32,542 nt of DNA from Folioceros fuciformis (taxonomy: Eukaryota > Anthocerotophyta > Anthocerotopsida > Anthocerotales), in the NCBI GenBank assembly GCA_049999805.1, contig JBNGIO010003805.1, forward strand, positions 1-32,542. Reading direction: 5' to 3'. Positions 21,060 to 32,417 of the stretch are shown one piece after another. A model generated the notes under the pieces. That model did not search any database, was not told the DNA's origin, and saw only the letters and a program-made list of their open reading frames with translations. The stretch's first letter is position 1; the number at the start of each line of letters is the position of its first letter. Position numbers and translations under genes: made by a program.

Positions 21060-21495
21060 AACCTAAAAGTGGTCGTGCCTAAAGCAATGCAAGTCAGCTA
21101 GAAGCACATTCCAGCCCGAGGAAGCAACTGGACGAAGGCACAATGGCACCAACTCCATGAAATCCTTGCCCCGCCTGCAGCTGCGAACTCTAATCCTGGC
21201 TATCTGGTACGCGGAATAAGCTGCATCTTGTTGTTGTCCACGCTGTCCTTCAGAAAGACGTGGCGCACATTTATCGATATTCAATTCAAAACATTTGGGC
21301 GCCAATTGTCTCGAGCGAACCAACTGTGCTCGGTTCGAAGCAACGTCCATTCACCCTTGCGGTTCGAACTCCATGCTTTGTTTTGTTGACAGGACGGGCT
21401 TCAGAGTGTGCAAGTAGGCTTCGAGCGGATCAGACCATCGTCGGGATCTTCGTGCTTCACTACGCAATTTGACGAGCTTCCGGGAGGGATAAACC
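21060..21495. promoter_or_regulatory. shared intergenic promoter of COM1 (minus) and SHOC1 (plus)
   Basis: Only 436 bp separate the two start codons, so both promoters and both 5' leaders must lie here. There is no obvious TATA box in either direction. GGTTCGAA occurs twice (near 21332 and 21361), with related TTCGAG copies near 21310 and 21420; these could be binding sites but no factor is assigned. Confidence 0.6.
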
Positions 21496-24400
21496 ATGCG
21501 TTTGCGGTTCCTGAATGTCGACTACTATGAGGAGAAACCGAAGCAGGTTTGGGAGGAGCAAGATAAGCTCCTCCCCCCTATCTCAAAGGATGATCTGACT
21601 GCCGCTATGGTGCTGTCTCCTCTGCATTTTAGTGCAATAAATGCAAGAGCGGGTTTGTTTGAAGGAAGGAATGTGCACCTAAAGGCCCTGCGACCTGAGA
21701 AGCGGTCGCCGTTCTTATCTTCCTCAACCTGCTTACCTGCTGAAACATTTCTGTCGGACGTTCCATCCAGAGAGGAGAGTTTAGGCGACAAAAAATCGGA
21801 TGTTCTCTGGTGTGCTCGAAGCGAACTGAGGGACGTTTGCCCTGGCCATTTTGATTCTGTAGAGGCGTCAATCGACAAGACTCGGTCTGTCAATATTGAG
21901 AAAGAAGGATCTGTTGATTTTGCCAGGCGCCACTGGAGTCCTTTGTCCTCCTGTTTAGAAGGAGATGGCTGGCAAGAATTGGAAGTAAATGTAAGGTGTC
22001 ATTCGAGATTCCCGGGCTAGGTTGAATCCACTCGTCTGGCAAAAACCTCCGTGCCTTCTGCAGTCAGAGTAGGCGTTGTTCTGTATGAGCAGGTCAAAAA
22101 AACATTTGCTGTGTCAGCACGTTTCTGGTTGTCCGTTAAGGTCCATCGTTTTCCCATTTCTCTCTATGGTCAGAACCTGTTAGATCGTCGACGATGTTTG
22201 GGACGAGGATAAGTATGCTAAGCAATGCTGTTGTTTCATTCTGCGAGTTCATAATTTGTGGCAGTCCTGGTGAATAATCTTCCTCGTATTCTGTTGGTTT
22301 AACAGGGATATCATGCTGCTCCGGATGGACTACCCCGAACAATGAAAACATCTGATTTGAAAGTCAGTTTCGGTATGCTGGAAAACGTGGCACCCTCTGC
22401 TGTGCTGTCAACGAGTTTCAAGAATCATTACGCTGCTGCTTCCCAGCCTCCCGCTGTGGCTTCCGGGGCAGCATGTTATAGTCAAACTTATGATGGTGGA
22501 GATTTTCTGGTTTCAGAGAGTATTCTTGGCCAAGTGGATGTCAATTCCCTTAGTGGACCAAAGTTATCGGACCTGAACAATTCGGGCAAGATCATGCTGG
22601 AGCGGGACTTGCACGCTGTTCACAACAAGACATACGAAGAAAGCGTCCAGATGCAATTAGCTGTTGATGAGCCACTTTCTCTCTTATCAGACTGGCTACA
22701 AGAAAACGACAGCAGTGAGGATTTACGAGGTAGATTTGTTCCGAAACAGGTTCTATTTGACTTTGACTTATGCAACAGCTCACTTGATTTGTGGGCCACT
22801 AAACTTTTCTTGTTTTAGTTCATGGAAGGTTGCTTGGGTCGACTGCTGATGAGACTACTGCACCTGATCTGGAAGGGTCAGAGTTTGATGTGGCTTCTGT
22901 GGTACTCACTTACCCTTGATGTCCGATTTGGTTTTGCGTTGTTTACCTTTGTCTGGGAGGAGAATTGGTGACCTTTTATTGAGAGTATTTCCGTAAAGGT
23001 CTTGAGAATGGAAGCTAACTGTCTTCGTCTTTGGGACGCCCAAGAGCAGACTGGAGTGCAACAGAGCAAACCTCAACGAGGGGAGGAGTGTGCTCCTAAA
23101 ACAAGTGATGGCACATTCAATAATGATATGGCCCTCGCCTTTGTGGGTCCCCCCGTGGTTGGAAGCCTTGGGGACACTGAAATAAACGAGACCCCAAGTT
23201 CATGTTTGACTTACGTTGACCAGATGAAGGTCTGCTGCAATGTGAGGAAGACGCAAGATGCCTGCGTCCAGGATACAAGCTCTGATACAGATGTGGAGGT
23301 TGAAGACGCTGTCCTCTCCAAAGAGGTGGCAGACCTGTCGTGCAGGAATCATGTCATCATTGAGCTGTCTGAGAAAGATGTTCACACTGACCATGTTAAG
23401 GTCCTGAAGAACCGTAACGTGGTCCCCGTGGCCACCTGTTTGTCAAACTCTATGGACTTTGCGGATGATCTCAATTGTATGATACGTCGTCAGAATACTG
23501 ACGGCCTTGCTCCTGCTCAAGGGAACGAGCCAGACGTTGCAATCGCTTTGGCGATCCCAGATGACCTTGGGGGAGGAGAAAGCACTTCTAGCAACTTGAA
23601 TACAGCGTCTGATGACTTGGCTAGTGACAGTGCACGGTTTTGTCCCGGCGGCCCGGAGCCTGAGTATGATGAGCACTGCACCTTAAACAATTCAGTGGAA
23701 GTTCAACAACCGCTGGGAAGCTCGTTGCTAGTGGCACACTGCGCAGGAGTGGACAGCATTCCAAGCGTCGACCAGTGTAGCGTACCCGGCATCATTTATC
23801 TTAACGAGGATGTGGAGAACACTCAGGTGAAAATTAACAGAAATTGCTCTGATGGGATTTCCAGGAAACCTGACGACCGTAAAATTCAGTGCATCGAGGG
23901 GGATACAAGGGTGGTTGCCAACTTGAGTGGTTCTAAGACCCCCCGCGCGCCTTCTGATCTTGATATGGTCAAGAATCATACTACTGGGATCATAACTAAC
24001 AGCGAGGATGGAGTGCACTGCAAGAGGGCAAAAATTAGTCCTGAGTTCATTCTCGAACAGGAAGCAACGATGGTATCCCCTGGCACTTCCGAGAGCCTCC
24101 AGAGAACATGTATGAGCCAAGAGTTAGCATTCTTTGTGGAGGCAAGGAGAGGCAGTCTAGGAACGAGTTCAGGGTCAGCTCAACATCACAAGCTACAAGA
24201 CCACACATGTAACATGATGGCAAGCGATACGAATTTTAATTACAAGCGGACCGGAAGCTGGTCGCAAGTTCACTGTTCTTCTCCCGAAATTCCTAATATC
24301 GAAGGCTCTTACCATGAGCACGAGGTTAAAGTTCCAAGTCCCATAATGAGCATAGTTTGTTGCCTACAATCGGAGTACATCAAGATTCTGGAAGCCAATG

Positions 24401-27400
24401 ACAAAATCTTGAGGAAGAGCAATAGCGGTTGCAGGGTTCCGACGAAACTGACAGGTGACCCAAACTTACTGTCAGCTCTTTTATGTGACGTAAAGGAAGC
24501 TACATCTAGGAGGGATCCACCTCAGGTCTTGAGGGCGCTCCTTTGCCTTCTGGTGCTACAGCAGACCTCAAGAATCCTGTGCAGTCAAGGTGCACGAGTT
24601 GCTTACCACTATTTAGAAAGCATAGTGAGGTCCACGAACTGTGCGCGTCTCAGTTTTTTAGACCCGTGGGTCCTGGAGCCTCGTAAGATGTTGCAACAGA
24701 CGAGCCACAAAGTGGAGTTGGGTCAATCAGAAGAACATCCCAAGTTGATCATCCTGAAGAAAATACTACAGGGAACGTTTGGAGTGGACTTGAAAAGCAA
24801 TCCGAATCGGCCGAAGCCAAAGGGGCTCATTTTGGCTGAACGAAGAGTGTTCTTCACACTTCACAATGGCCTACATAGTCTGGGACTAAAGGCCCTCGAG
24901 GTCGACACCGGAGAAGCCCTTCTGCAGCATGGGGACCTTATTCAAGACAAGATAGGGCATTTGCATCTGGAGATTCAGCAAGCTTTATCATCCTTCGACT
25001 GTGTCCTGTTGCCTTACACGTAAGTGTTCCAGTGCACCGTTGCTGCACATTTATTTCCATCTTGTTCTGATGCATTCTCTGGGCAACAGGTACCTCAACG
25101 CGCACTTTCCCTTGGTAATCTTCTCAGTCATCATACAATATGATGAGATACCATTTTCCTTGGACACTCGAAGTGAAGTTGGTCGGTTGTTGAGTAGAGC
25201 ACAGTGCTGCAGACATGTACTGAAGGTTGCCCAAGTGCATCCTGCCAAGGAAGCATTCAACAAAGTGAGCAGCCAGCTTGCTTATCATACGACCCTTTCC
25301 ATTCATCGGTCTTCGTCGTTGTCTCAACATGACGGGTTCATGTGCAGAACACAAGCCAGCAAACCAGACAGCCAAGCACCTCCAGGACGTGCTCAACGAC
25401 AACCACCGAACGACCCCTGTGCGACCCTCATGTACTGCATGCTATCTGGACAAATTCTTCGGGGTGCTTTGTCATGTTTGCACGATATTTGAGCTAAGTT
25501 CTCCTCTGTTCTGGTGCCTATAGGGAACGTGTCATCTGGAAACGTTGTCGAGATGCCAGGACGGTCAAATTTTAGAGTCAAACGGGACGAAGATTTCCCC
25601 TACTGCTGCAGCTCAGTCGCAAAACCACCATGCAAGATCGTTGGCAGCTCGAATGAAATCAAGTCAAAGTACCGTCCAGAGAACAACGAAGTGCATTTAC
25701 AATCCACATACTTGGGTTTTCAGAGACTGCGAGATGATACTTGTTGTCAACTCAGGACGGACCTCGGATAGGAGGATACGCAGCTTGTGCCAGGGAATCA
25801 TAATACGGGAGGACGAGAACTTGCAAGTTGTGGAAAGGGAGATGACCGTTCCAGTTGATCTCATATTGAGTGCAGCAACGTGCCTCACAGTATACACTCC
25901 CGAAAGATTGAACGACCATATCCGCTGGGGCACCATAAGACCGGGACCGGAAGCCATATTATGCGAGAATATGAAGGCAATGAGTCTCTGTTTCCACGTC
26001 AGTGTAATGGTAACGTCCTCCACATGATATGCATCGGTTGTCTAGCATGTTATTGGCTGTTACGCTGTCCTGGGGTACATTGTGCAGATATTTCAAGGAC
26101 CCACGTCGTTCACGGCCGCGGCTCTACAACTTTCGGACAACCTGTATTCTTCAGCGGTGGCATTAGGCATTAAAGTGCAATGCTTTGTCTCCAACTCCGA
26201 GAACTCCACTTCAAACATCATCAAGGGCTGCGTTGAAGCTGTTAGAAGGACCAGAAAGTTGGAATTATACTCAGTCATGCCAGACACACCAACGGTGGAG
26301 GAGAACGTCCTGACAAAGTTTCCATGTATCAATCATCTCTCAGCACATGCCATATTGTCATGCGGCGTCTCCTTGACTAGGTTCCTTTCGCTTTCCTACG
26401 AGCAGCAAGTTGAGGCCACACAGGCTTTTGATGTCCCCCCTAACAGCCTTCTTCTATTCAAGGGCCAGTATCAGTCCCGGAATCATATGATCAACGACAG
26501 GTCAGCTACTATTCCCACGGGAATTACCACAGCCCCGGAGCATGAGTCAAGCAGAAGAAATTACGACAGGGGTTTTAAGGAGCAGTATGTCAGAAGCTCA
26601 GGTGATATTCAAGCAGCACATCTTGACGAGTTACACACTGAGAACCAAGGTATTCGTGTCCGTCTTCCACCCATGCAGACGTTATACGGCGCAAGCTCTC
26701 CCCGTAGCTGTCTGAGCGGCATCAAAGGACAAGCTGTGGGAACGACCTACCAGAGCGGTGCCACTATAGAAACACACAGCATGGCAAGGAAGTATGATGC
26801 AGATATTGAGCCATCGTCCCATGACTATGCAGAGTTTAAACGATGCTATGGTCTTGCCTCCGATGATGTGGTGAGTCAGCTTACCTCCGAACACCTTGCG
26901 GCAGAGGACCACGACAGTAGCTTCCCATTCTTCCCTCCTGCATGCATTATCAACGGGGAAATGAATACTCAGATAGAAGAAGATGAAGAGAGGGTAGCAC
27001 CTGCACTGTGTCAGTATGAGGACCAAGCAACAACCGCAAGTGCCCACCTCCGACAACAACCTTGTGTGGCAACCTTCAGTATGCCTACGTCGAATAGCAT
27101 ACAAGACCCTCAAAGTGCCATAGACGACTGGATTAGAGCAGACAAAATGGAAAGGATCCCACTCACATGTTCAGCTAGAGCTGCGCCCAGTAGGAAGAAA
27201 AAAGGCTATATTGCACCTCAAAACAGTTCAACCCCTTCACAGACAACTTACAAACCTCGACCAGTATCTCACAATCTGTCTCCAGGTATCACTCCTTCTA
27301 AGGTAAGAGCAGTTGTGAACCCGAGTGGTTTAGACCTGTTCCGACATGACACCAGAGAAGCACACCTACTTGCACCGAAAATGTTCAGACAGACAAAGCT

Positions 27401-27706
27401 ACCATTCGCACAGTTTTCCCCGAGCCCTCATAAGCGGGGAGTGCAGTCAGCCAGTCCAATGAGATCATGGAGACCTATGGACAAGAGGGCGAAGGAGGTA
27501 CAATGTTTACTCTGCATTGCAGTAAGTCATTCATCCTGTATGCTGCTGAACTTCCCCGGCTAATACTGACAATGCCTTGTCAACAGGTCTTGACCTATCA
27601 TAAGATGGGCCAGGAAAGTCAAAGTCACCTAATCTGGGAAGAACAGGCTGGTTCTGGCACTCCGAAGCGCACTATGGTGGGCAGCGTGTCCAGACGTTTC
27701 TACTGA
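21496..27706 (+). CDS. SHOC1: SHOC1 (ZIP2-like meiotic crossover protein, XPF-type pseudo-nuclease)
   Basis: SHOC1 is a ZMM-class protein that works with PTD to stabilise branched recombination intermediates for class I crossovers. Eight exons (21496-21990, 22306-22729, 22819-22901, 22999-25019, 25090-25264, 25524-25997, 26088-27497, 27587-27706) keep frame and give 1733 residues. The start MRLRFLNVDYY matches the known SHOC1 N-terminus. Residues 334-1000 (exon 4) are acidic, Ser-rich and poorly conserved. The XPF-like domain starts near 1137 (ILVVNSG), with VVEREMTVPVDLILSAATCL and FHIFQGPTSFTAAALQLSDNLYSSAVALGI. Where XPF has a catalytic ERK, this protein has TVY, so it should not cut DNA. 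Helix-hairpin-helix segments follow (FPCINHLSAHAILSCG, about 1302). The length is slightly above the flowering-plant protein (about 1600). The exon 2-3 boundary is the least certain. Confidence 0.93.
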
Positions 27707-27955
27707 CCCTCCTGTCCTTCAAAAGTATGTATGAACTAACACTGGCCATCGATGATCTAGCCTCATCTCAAAGAACTGGGGGAGATTGCTTACTCCATTA
27801 AGGTACAAAATCCAAGGCATCCTTGTACTTGAAAGTGGGAGGGGGCTCTGGGCCAAAGGTATCCCAAGGTGACTCGATGAACAGAAGCTTCCTGATCCGA
27901 TTCCTCAGGATGGGTACCTACGATAGCAGAATCCATCCACATTGTGCTCTTCAGA

Positions 27956-29165
27956 CTAACCATCGAGCTGTTTTTTTAGCAGGAGTAAGGGCTTGAGAGG
28001 GAAAAGATGTGATGCACCAACCTCTTCCCACCTCAATGCCTGCCTCAATGCATCCAGCCTTTGCCGGTTTCTACCGTAGTCCCCATAATCCACAGCACGA
28101 GATGCGGATCGGATGCAGACAGTGGCATCTGATGACGGATCACTAAACAAGAACTCGACATCATCCATCACCCCATCATTATCGCGGAAAGTGGCATGGA
28201 TGTACCTGAAGAGGAAGGATCATTGAGCATCTTGAAGTAGGCAACCAGGCAGGACCCTTCCAGACATAAGAGTGGGTATGGTGTACCTATTTGCATCCTC
28301 CTGGACTGTAGCACCTGCCTTTCTGAGCTCCTCTTTCAGCTGTGTGGAAGCAGCAAGCAGTTCCCCTGGAAATTCCCAGGGCGCAACAAAGAAGATGGGC
28401 CTGAAGACATGGCATGATGCTTCGGTGACTGAGGATACACTTCTTGCTACGAGCCGCACATCTCGTAGAAGGCAACACTAACCTGTCGTCGAATGAAGAC
28501 AGGCAATTGGCTACAGAGTTGCATGAACCCAGTGTCTCATCCACTACACCAATGCAGGTAGCGCAGTTTCCTGTGCCAGGCTCCACCTGTTCTTTGAGCT
28601 GCTCCCATGGAAGCCTTACCAAGCCCACTGGTTGAAGCTCGGCAGCGTGAGCGCCGGCTGCAGCCATACTCACATGCAGCAGCAAAACTGCGGCAAATTT
28701 TGCCACCCTCGAGCTTGCCCACGCAAAACGTTGCAATGCAGAAATGCATTGTCTGGCCTTGACCTGCTCGATATCGGGGCCAAGGGGGGCCTTCCGGGTT
28801 TCCCATTCCTTTGCAGAGACGAGACGAGCGGTGATACAGGAGGAGGTCCTTCCACGTTTCGTGAGGTTGAGCAGCCTGAAAAATGCGTCCCGGCCGGATG
28901 GCCCATCTATCTTCAAGCCTGTTCGAGGCTGAGCTTGGAGGACATTCTGTTTTCCCTTACATTCACTTCCTGCTATCCAGGGCATCACCGAGGCCGGAAC
29001 TCCCGATTGGGTGTGAGGACAAGTAGTGTAAGCGATGCCACTCATGCTTGCACCGTGGGTAAGGTTCATGTTGTGGACAGGATCAAGATAGGGCACGTAG
29101 CTGGAGGTGGGTGCGCTGATCGCAAAAACTGCGATGCTGACGACATGGCGCATGTAACGGAGCAT
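27956..29165 (-). CDS. DUF1499 protein with plastid and thylakoid-lumen type targeting
   Basis: DUF1499 proteins occur in cyanobacteria, other bacteria and plastids; their function is unknown. Three exons (28483-29165, 28287-28400, 27956-28205) join to 348 residues. The first intron (28401-28482) restores NCLSSFDDRPIFFVAPWEFP. Further domain blocks are YIHATFRDNDGVMDDVEFLF and IRSASRAVDYGDYGRNRQRLDAL. Residues 155-174 form a hydrophobic run ending in an Ala-x-Ala site (AHA/AE, cleavage after 174) after a basic, Ser/Thr-rich stretch. This is the bipartite pattern of lumen proteins. Before the domain is a Cys-rich part (CATCIGVVDETLGSCNSVANC). The N-terminus is uncertain: Met 62 (28982) is a plausible later start, or an upstream exon may exist. 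The gene converges on SHOC1. Confidence 0.82.
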
Positions 29166-29603
29166 TTGAGAAAGAGCTTGAGTGAAAGGCTTCTTCTGTT
29201 TGATTCTGACTCCAGAGCACTTATGTATTCAGTTATTTTTCGAAAAAAACGGATGGCTATGTGCTTCAGGAATCTCTGGCGATTGGCTCTCGTGGCTTGT
29301 TACTGGGCCTCCTAGCGTAGATGCCTCTCTCCTTGTGGAGTTGGGGCATCGGAGGCGCAGTTTAGACGCGTCCGTAGACAGGTCTATGCGCACGGCTTTC
29401 CAGCCGTAGCAACCCAATGAATATCTCCGCCTCGCACGCATGTACATAACACCACCGAGAATAATTTTGTATTCGGGAAACTGAATTTCAAAAGCCACGA
29501 TTAATAATTGTGTCTACGGGGTTAACGGTGACCCCGCTACCGACGTGGTGTACGAGCCACCGGCGGCCGCGTTGGAATGCATCTTTGAACCGTTCCTGCG
29601 GGC
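29166..29603. other. intergenic: DUF1499 promoter and P450 3' region
   Basis: No gene is seen. Both flanking genes are on the minus strand, so this 438-bp stretch must hold the P450 3' untranslated region and the DUF1499 promoter and leader. Confidence 0.55.
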
Positions 29604-31796
29604 TTAAGGGGCGTAGAGGTGGGGAGGCAAGCGAGGAGACGGAATGGCCATCAATGGACCGCGGAGCTTGTGGGAGAGGCCCCTGGAGCAGGCGCGCAGG
29701 CTAACAGGATGCTCTGGGGATGCCTGTAGGTGGAAGGAGTGCAGGAGGCGAGCCAGGAGAAGGCCCTGGATCCTAGGGGCCAGCTTGATGCCCAGGCACT
29801 GCCGCTTTCCGCAGCTGAACACCAGCAGCTCCATGTGCTGCCCATTGGCTTCGACGTGTCTAGCAGCCTTCTCATCCATGAATCTCTGCGGCATGAAGCG
29901 GTCGGGGTTGGGCCACACCGCTGGGTCTCGACCGATACCGTAGAAGTTGACGAGCACGTTGCTGTGCGCGGGAATGTGGTAGCCTGCGACCTCCGTCTCC
30001 GTCGGGTTGGAGTGGGGGGACGAGATGGGTGCGGGAGGGTGCAGCCGCCATGACTCCTTTATCACGGCGCGGAGGAAGGGGAGCTGGCCCAGATCCGATT
30101 CTCGGACCACGTGCTCCCGGCCCACCACTGCGTCCAGCTCCTCGTACACGGTGCGGAGATGCTCCGGGTGGGCCAGCAGCTCTGCGAGTGTCCACTCCAG
30201 GGATGTGGCCAAGCTCTCCGTCAAGCCGATCACCGCGAACTGGAAACGGTTGTGTGCCAGAATCAAGTCAGTCCACGTTCTGCTCCAGTTGTACAGTGGT
30301 TGCAAGCCATATGCCACGTGTGGAATGCGTGTATGTACCTGGAAGCCGCCTTTGATGGTGGTGTCCGACAGCGGCTTGCCATTGCCGTCGCGCCACGCCA
30401 GAAGCGACTCCAGCATGTCACGTTCGGCCTCGGGTCGGGGCTTGAGCATCGCCAACTGTGATCGTCGCTCGTCCACCAGGCCTTGGAAGAAGAGGTCTAG
30501 GCGCCTGAAATTGTTGTGTACCCGCTTCCTGTTGGTGTGGTTTAGCAGCACGTCCAGGAACGACAGGTTCGGTAGCACGTCGCCGATGAACACCGAGGTC
30601 ATGAGCTCTGCTGTCTCGCCTACCAGCCCGTAAACGAGTTTCATCCACTCATCCATGGTCTGCACATGTACAGCGTACGAACAAGACATCCAAAGCGGTC
30701 GATCAGGCAGCTAGGCTAGCTTGCTGCAGCTTGCAGTCGATCGATATGGAGGCATCTCAGGCCTAGCCTAGCCTAGGCCTGGGTTTAGGCTTAAGGCTTC
30801 CAACGTTCAGTCACACAATGCTGCAAAAATCGGTTGCATGTATGATCACTTTCCTCACCTCGAGCATAGAGACGCGGTCGGGTTTGTCCCTGCACATGAG
30901 CAGCTCATCTGGATCCGGCAGGTGGCAGTAGCTCTTGCTACAGCAATTCTGTGTGGCGGCATTCATTAACGCGGCGGCGATGGGAGCCGAAAGGTTTATC
31001 GCTGGAGGCTGAGAAGTAGGGGAGGAGAGCGACCAGTTCCGAACGAACTGCATGATCTTGGCGAACTCCCGTTCCCTGCCTGGCAAGTACTTCTGCATCT
31101 GTTTTTCCGTCAGAAACTCCATGAACATCTGCTTCCTGTGAATCACACGGTACACAATACGGGCACAGCAGATGGGGCACGTTTCAGGCGAAGGCAAAGA
31201 GTTCGTGTGGAGAGGGACTCCAAGATATGACACGAGCAGTGAGTTGAATTTGGCCACTGAGGCGAAGGCCGGCCCATGCGCTACCGGCACTGGTGTACGT
31301 ACTTGACAAGAAACTTCCAGGCAGGTCCGTGGGGATCGTAAAATGCCTTCCCGTAGTACAGAAGATTGGAGATGGCGTAGGACGGACTCTGCTTGCGGCG
31401 ATGCGAGAAGAGCTTGTCCTGCTTCTTGAGGAAATGCATGGCCATGTCCGGCGAGTTCACAATCAGGGTGGGAATGTTTCCCACCCACAACAACATGAGA
31501 GGTCCGTGCTGCCGGGACAGGGCCAGCATCTTCTCCTCCACCCTCTGGCTGCCCTGCAGCTGCAACAGATTCCCCAGCACAGGAAGGGGGCGTGGCCCTG
31601 GTGGCAGCCGGGTAATGCTAACGTTTTTGCACGGCTGCTCCGCCACGTTCGCGTGACGATCGTGAGCGGCATCATCAACGTTACCGTTGTCGGACTTGAT
31701 TCTCACCCTGCTCCTCCGAATCCGCTTCAATGTCGCTAGCATTGCGAGAAGGGTGATGGCAGCAGCCACCATCCTCCAGGTCTCCATACCCGGCAC
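29604..31796 (-). CDS. cytochrome P450, A-type (CYP71 clan)
   Basis: This is a heme-thiolate monooxygenase, probably ER-anchored; the substrate is unknown. Four exons (31303-31796, 30859-31135, 30339-30659, 29604-30239) give 575 residues, about 60 longer than usual because of a long linker between the anchor (residues 9-24) and the hinge PPGPRP (65-70). Seen motifs: I-helix GLTES (369-373) in place of AGTDT, ExxR as ESWR (426-429), PERF-type PDRF (476-479), and heme-binding FSCGKRQCLG (505-514) with Cys512. The C-helix WxxxR reads WKFLV (160-164), so the usual Arg is Val, with Lys next to it. Intron 3 (30240-30338) is 99 nt without a stop; splicing it out restores the exact I-helix spacing. 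The start could be Met4 (31787). I cannot name the family; CYP78, CYP73 and CYP98 do not fit well. Confidence 0.88.
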
Positions 31797-32417
31797 CGGA
31801 TGAGAGCGCAGGGGAGAGTCCGGCTGTAAGCTCAGAGCGGCGGGAGGCGACCACGTTCCAGTACGTACAATATCCTACCCAATCCCTTTTGTAGGAGCAG
31901 CCCGCACCCCCGAACACGCAGTCTCCCACCCAGATCCTCTACCGAAACATGGCATCCACACACACCGGCCCGATTTCCACCACTTTTGCACCACCCAAAA
32001 AGTCCATTGGGTCATTATCCCTGTCCACCAGGATCAGCCGAGAGTCCATTGGGACAAGCCTGTCACCGGATCACTCGCCCTATCTCACCATACGATACGA
32101 ATATGGCACACACGACAAGTAGTCCCGTGCAGAGACCTCTCCTCCTGCCACCGGAGCCCAAACCGCCATACCTGCCAAGGTGGGCCGATGCCACGAAGCC
32201 TAATCCCACACTGTCAACCACTGGCTACATACTGTATTTGGTTCCTGCCTGTCCAGACGACGATCACCCAAAGTGCCCATTTGTCCCTTCGTGTCACAAG
32301 CATCCCGACAAAACAGTCCGTTGGCAGCCGCTCGGACCATGCCCACCACATCTATCTCCAAGTTCATTGGAACATGCCGTACGCGACAATATACATACAT
32401 ACATGGATACAGAAATG
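31797..32417. other. P450 upstream region, no supported gene
   Basis: This region should contain the P450 promoter and leader. The plus-strand frame at 31986-32444 is Pro/His/Ser-rich and reads into the minisatellite, so I do not accept it as a gene. A short CATA microsatellite sits near 32391-32403. Confidence 0.5.

Noticed and set aside
21525-21893. Antisense frame of 122 codons inside SHOC1 exon 1
   Set aside because: It is a shadow of the SHOC1 reading frame. The plus-strand protein matches SHOC1 from its first residues.
22730-22818. Longer SHOC1 exon 2 with a donor after CCGAAACAG
   Set aside because: It would put exon 3 in a Leu/Trp/Met-rich frame. The donor at 22730 gives the acidic frame (ADETTAPDLEGSEFD) that matches the rest of the protein.
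30240-30338. 33-residue insertion as part of the P450
   Set aside because: Removal by GT-AG splicing gives exactly the family spacing between the IKG and GLTES positions, so I treat it as an intron.
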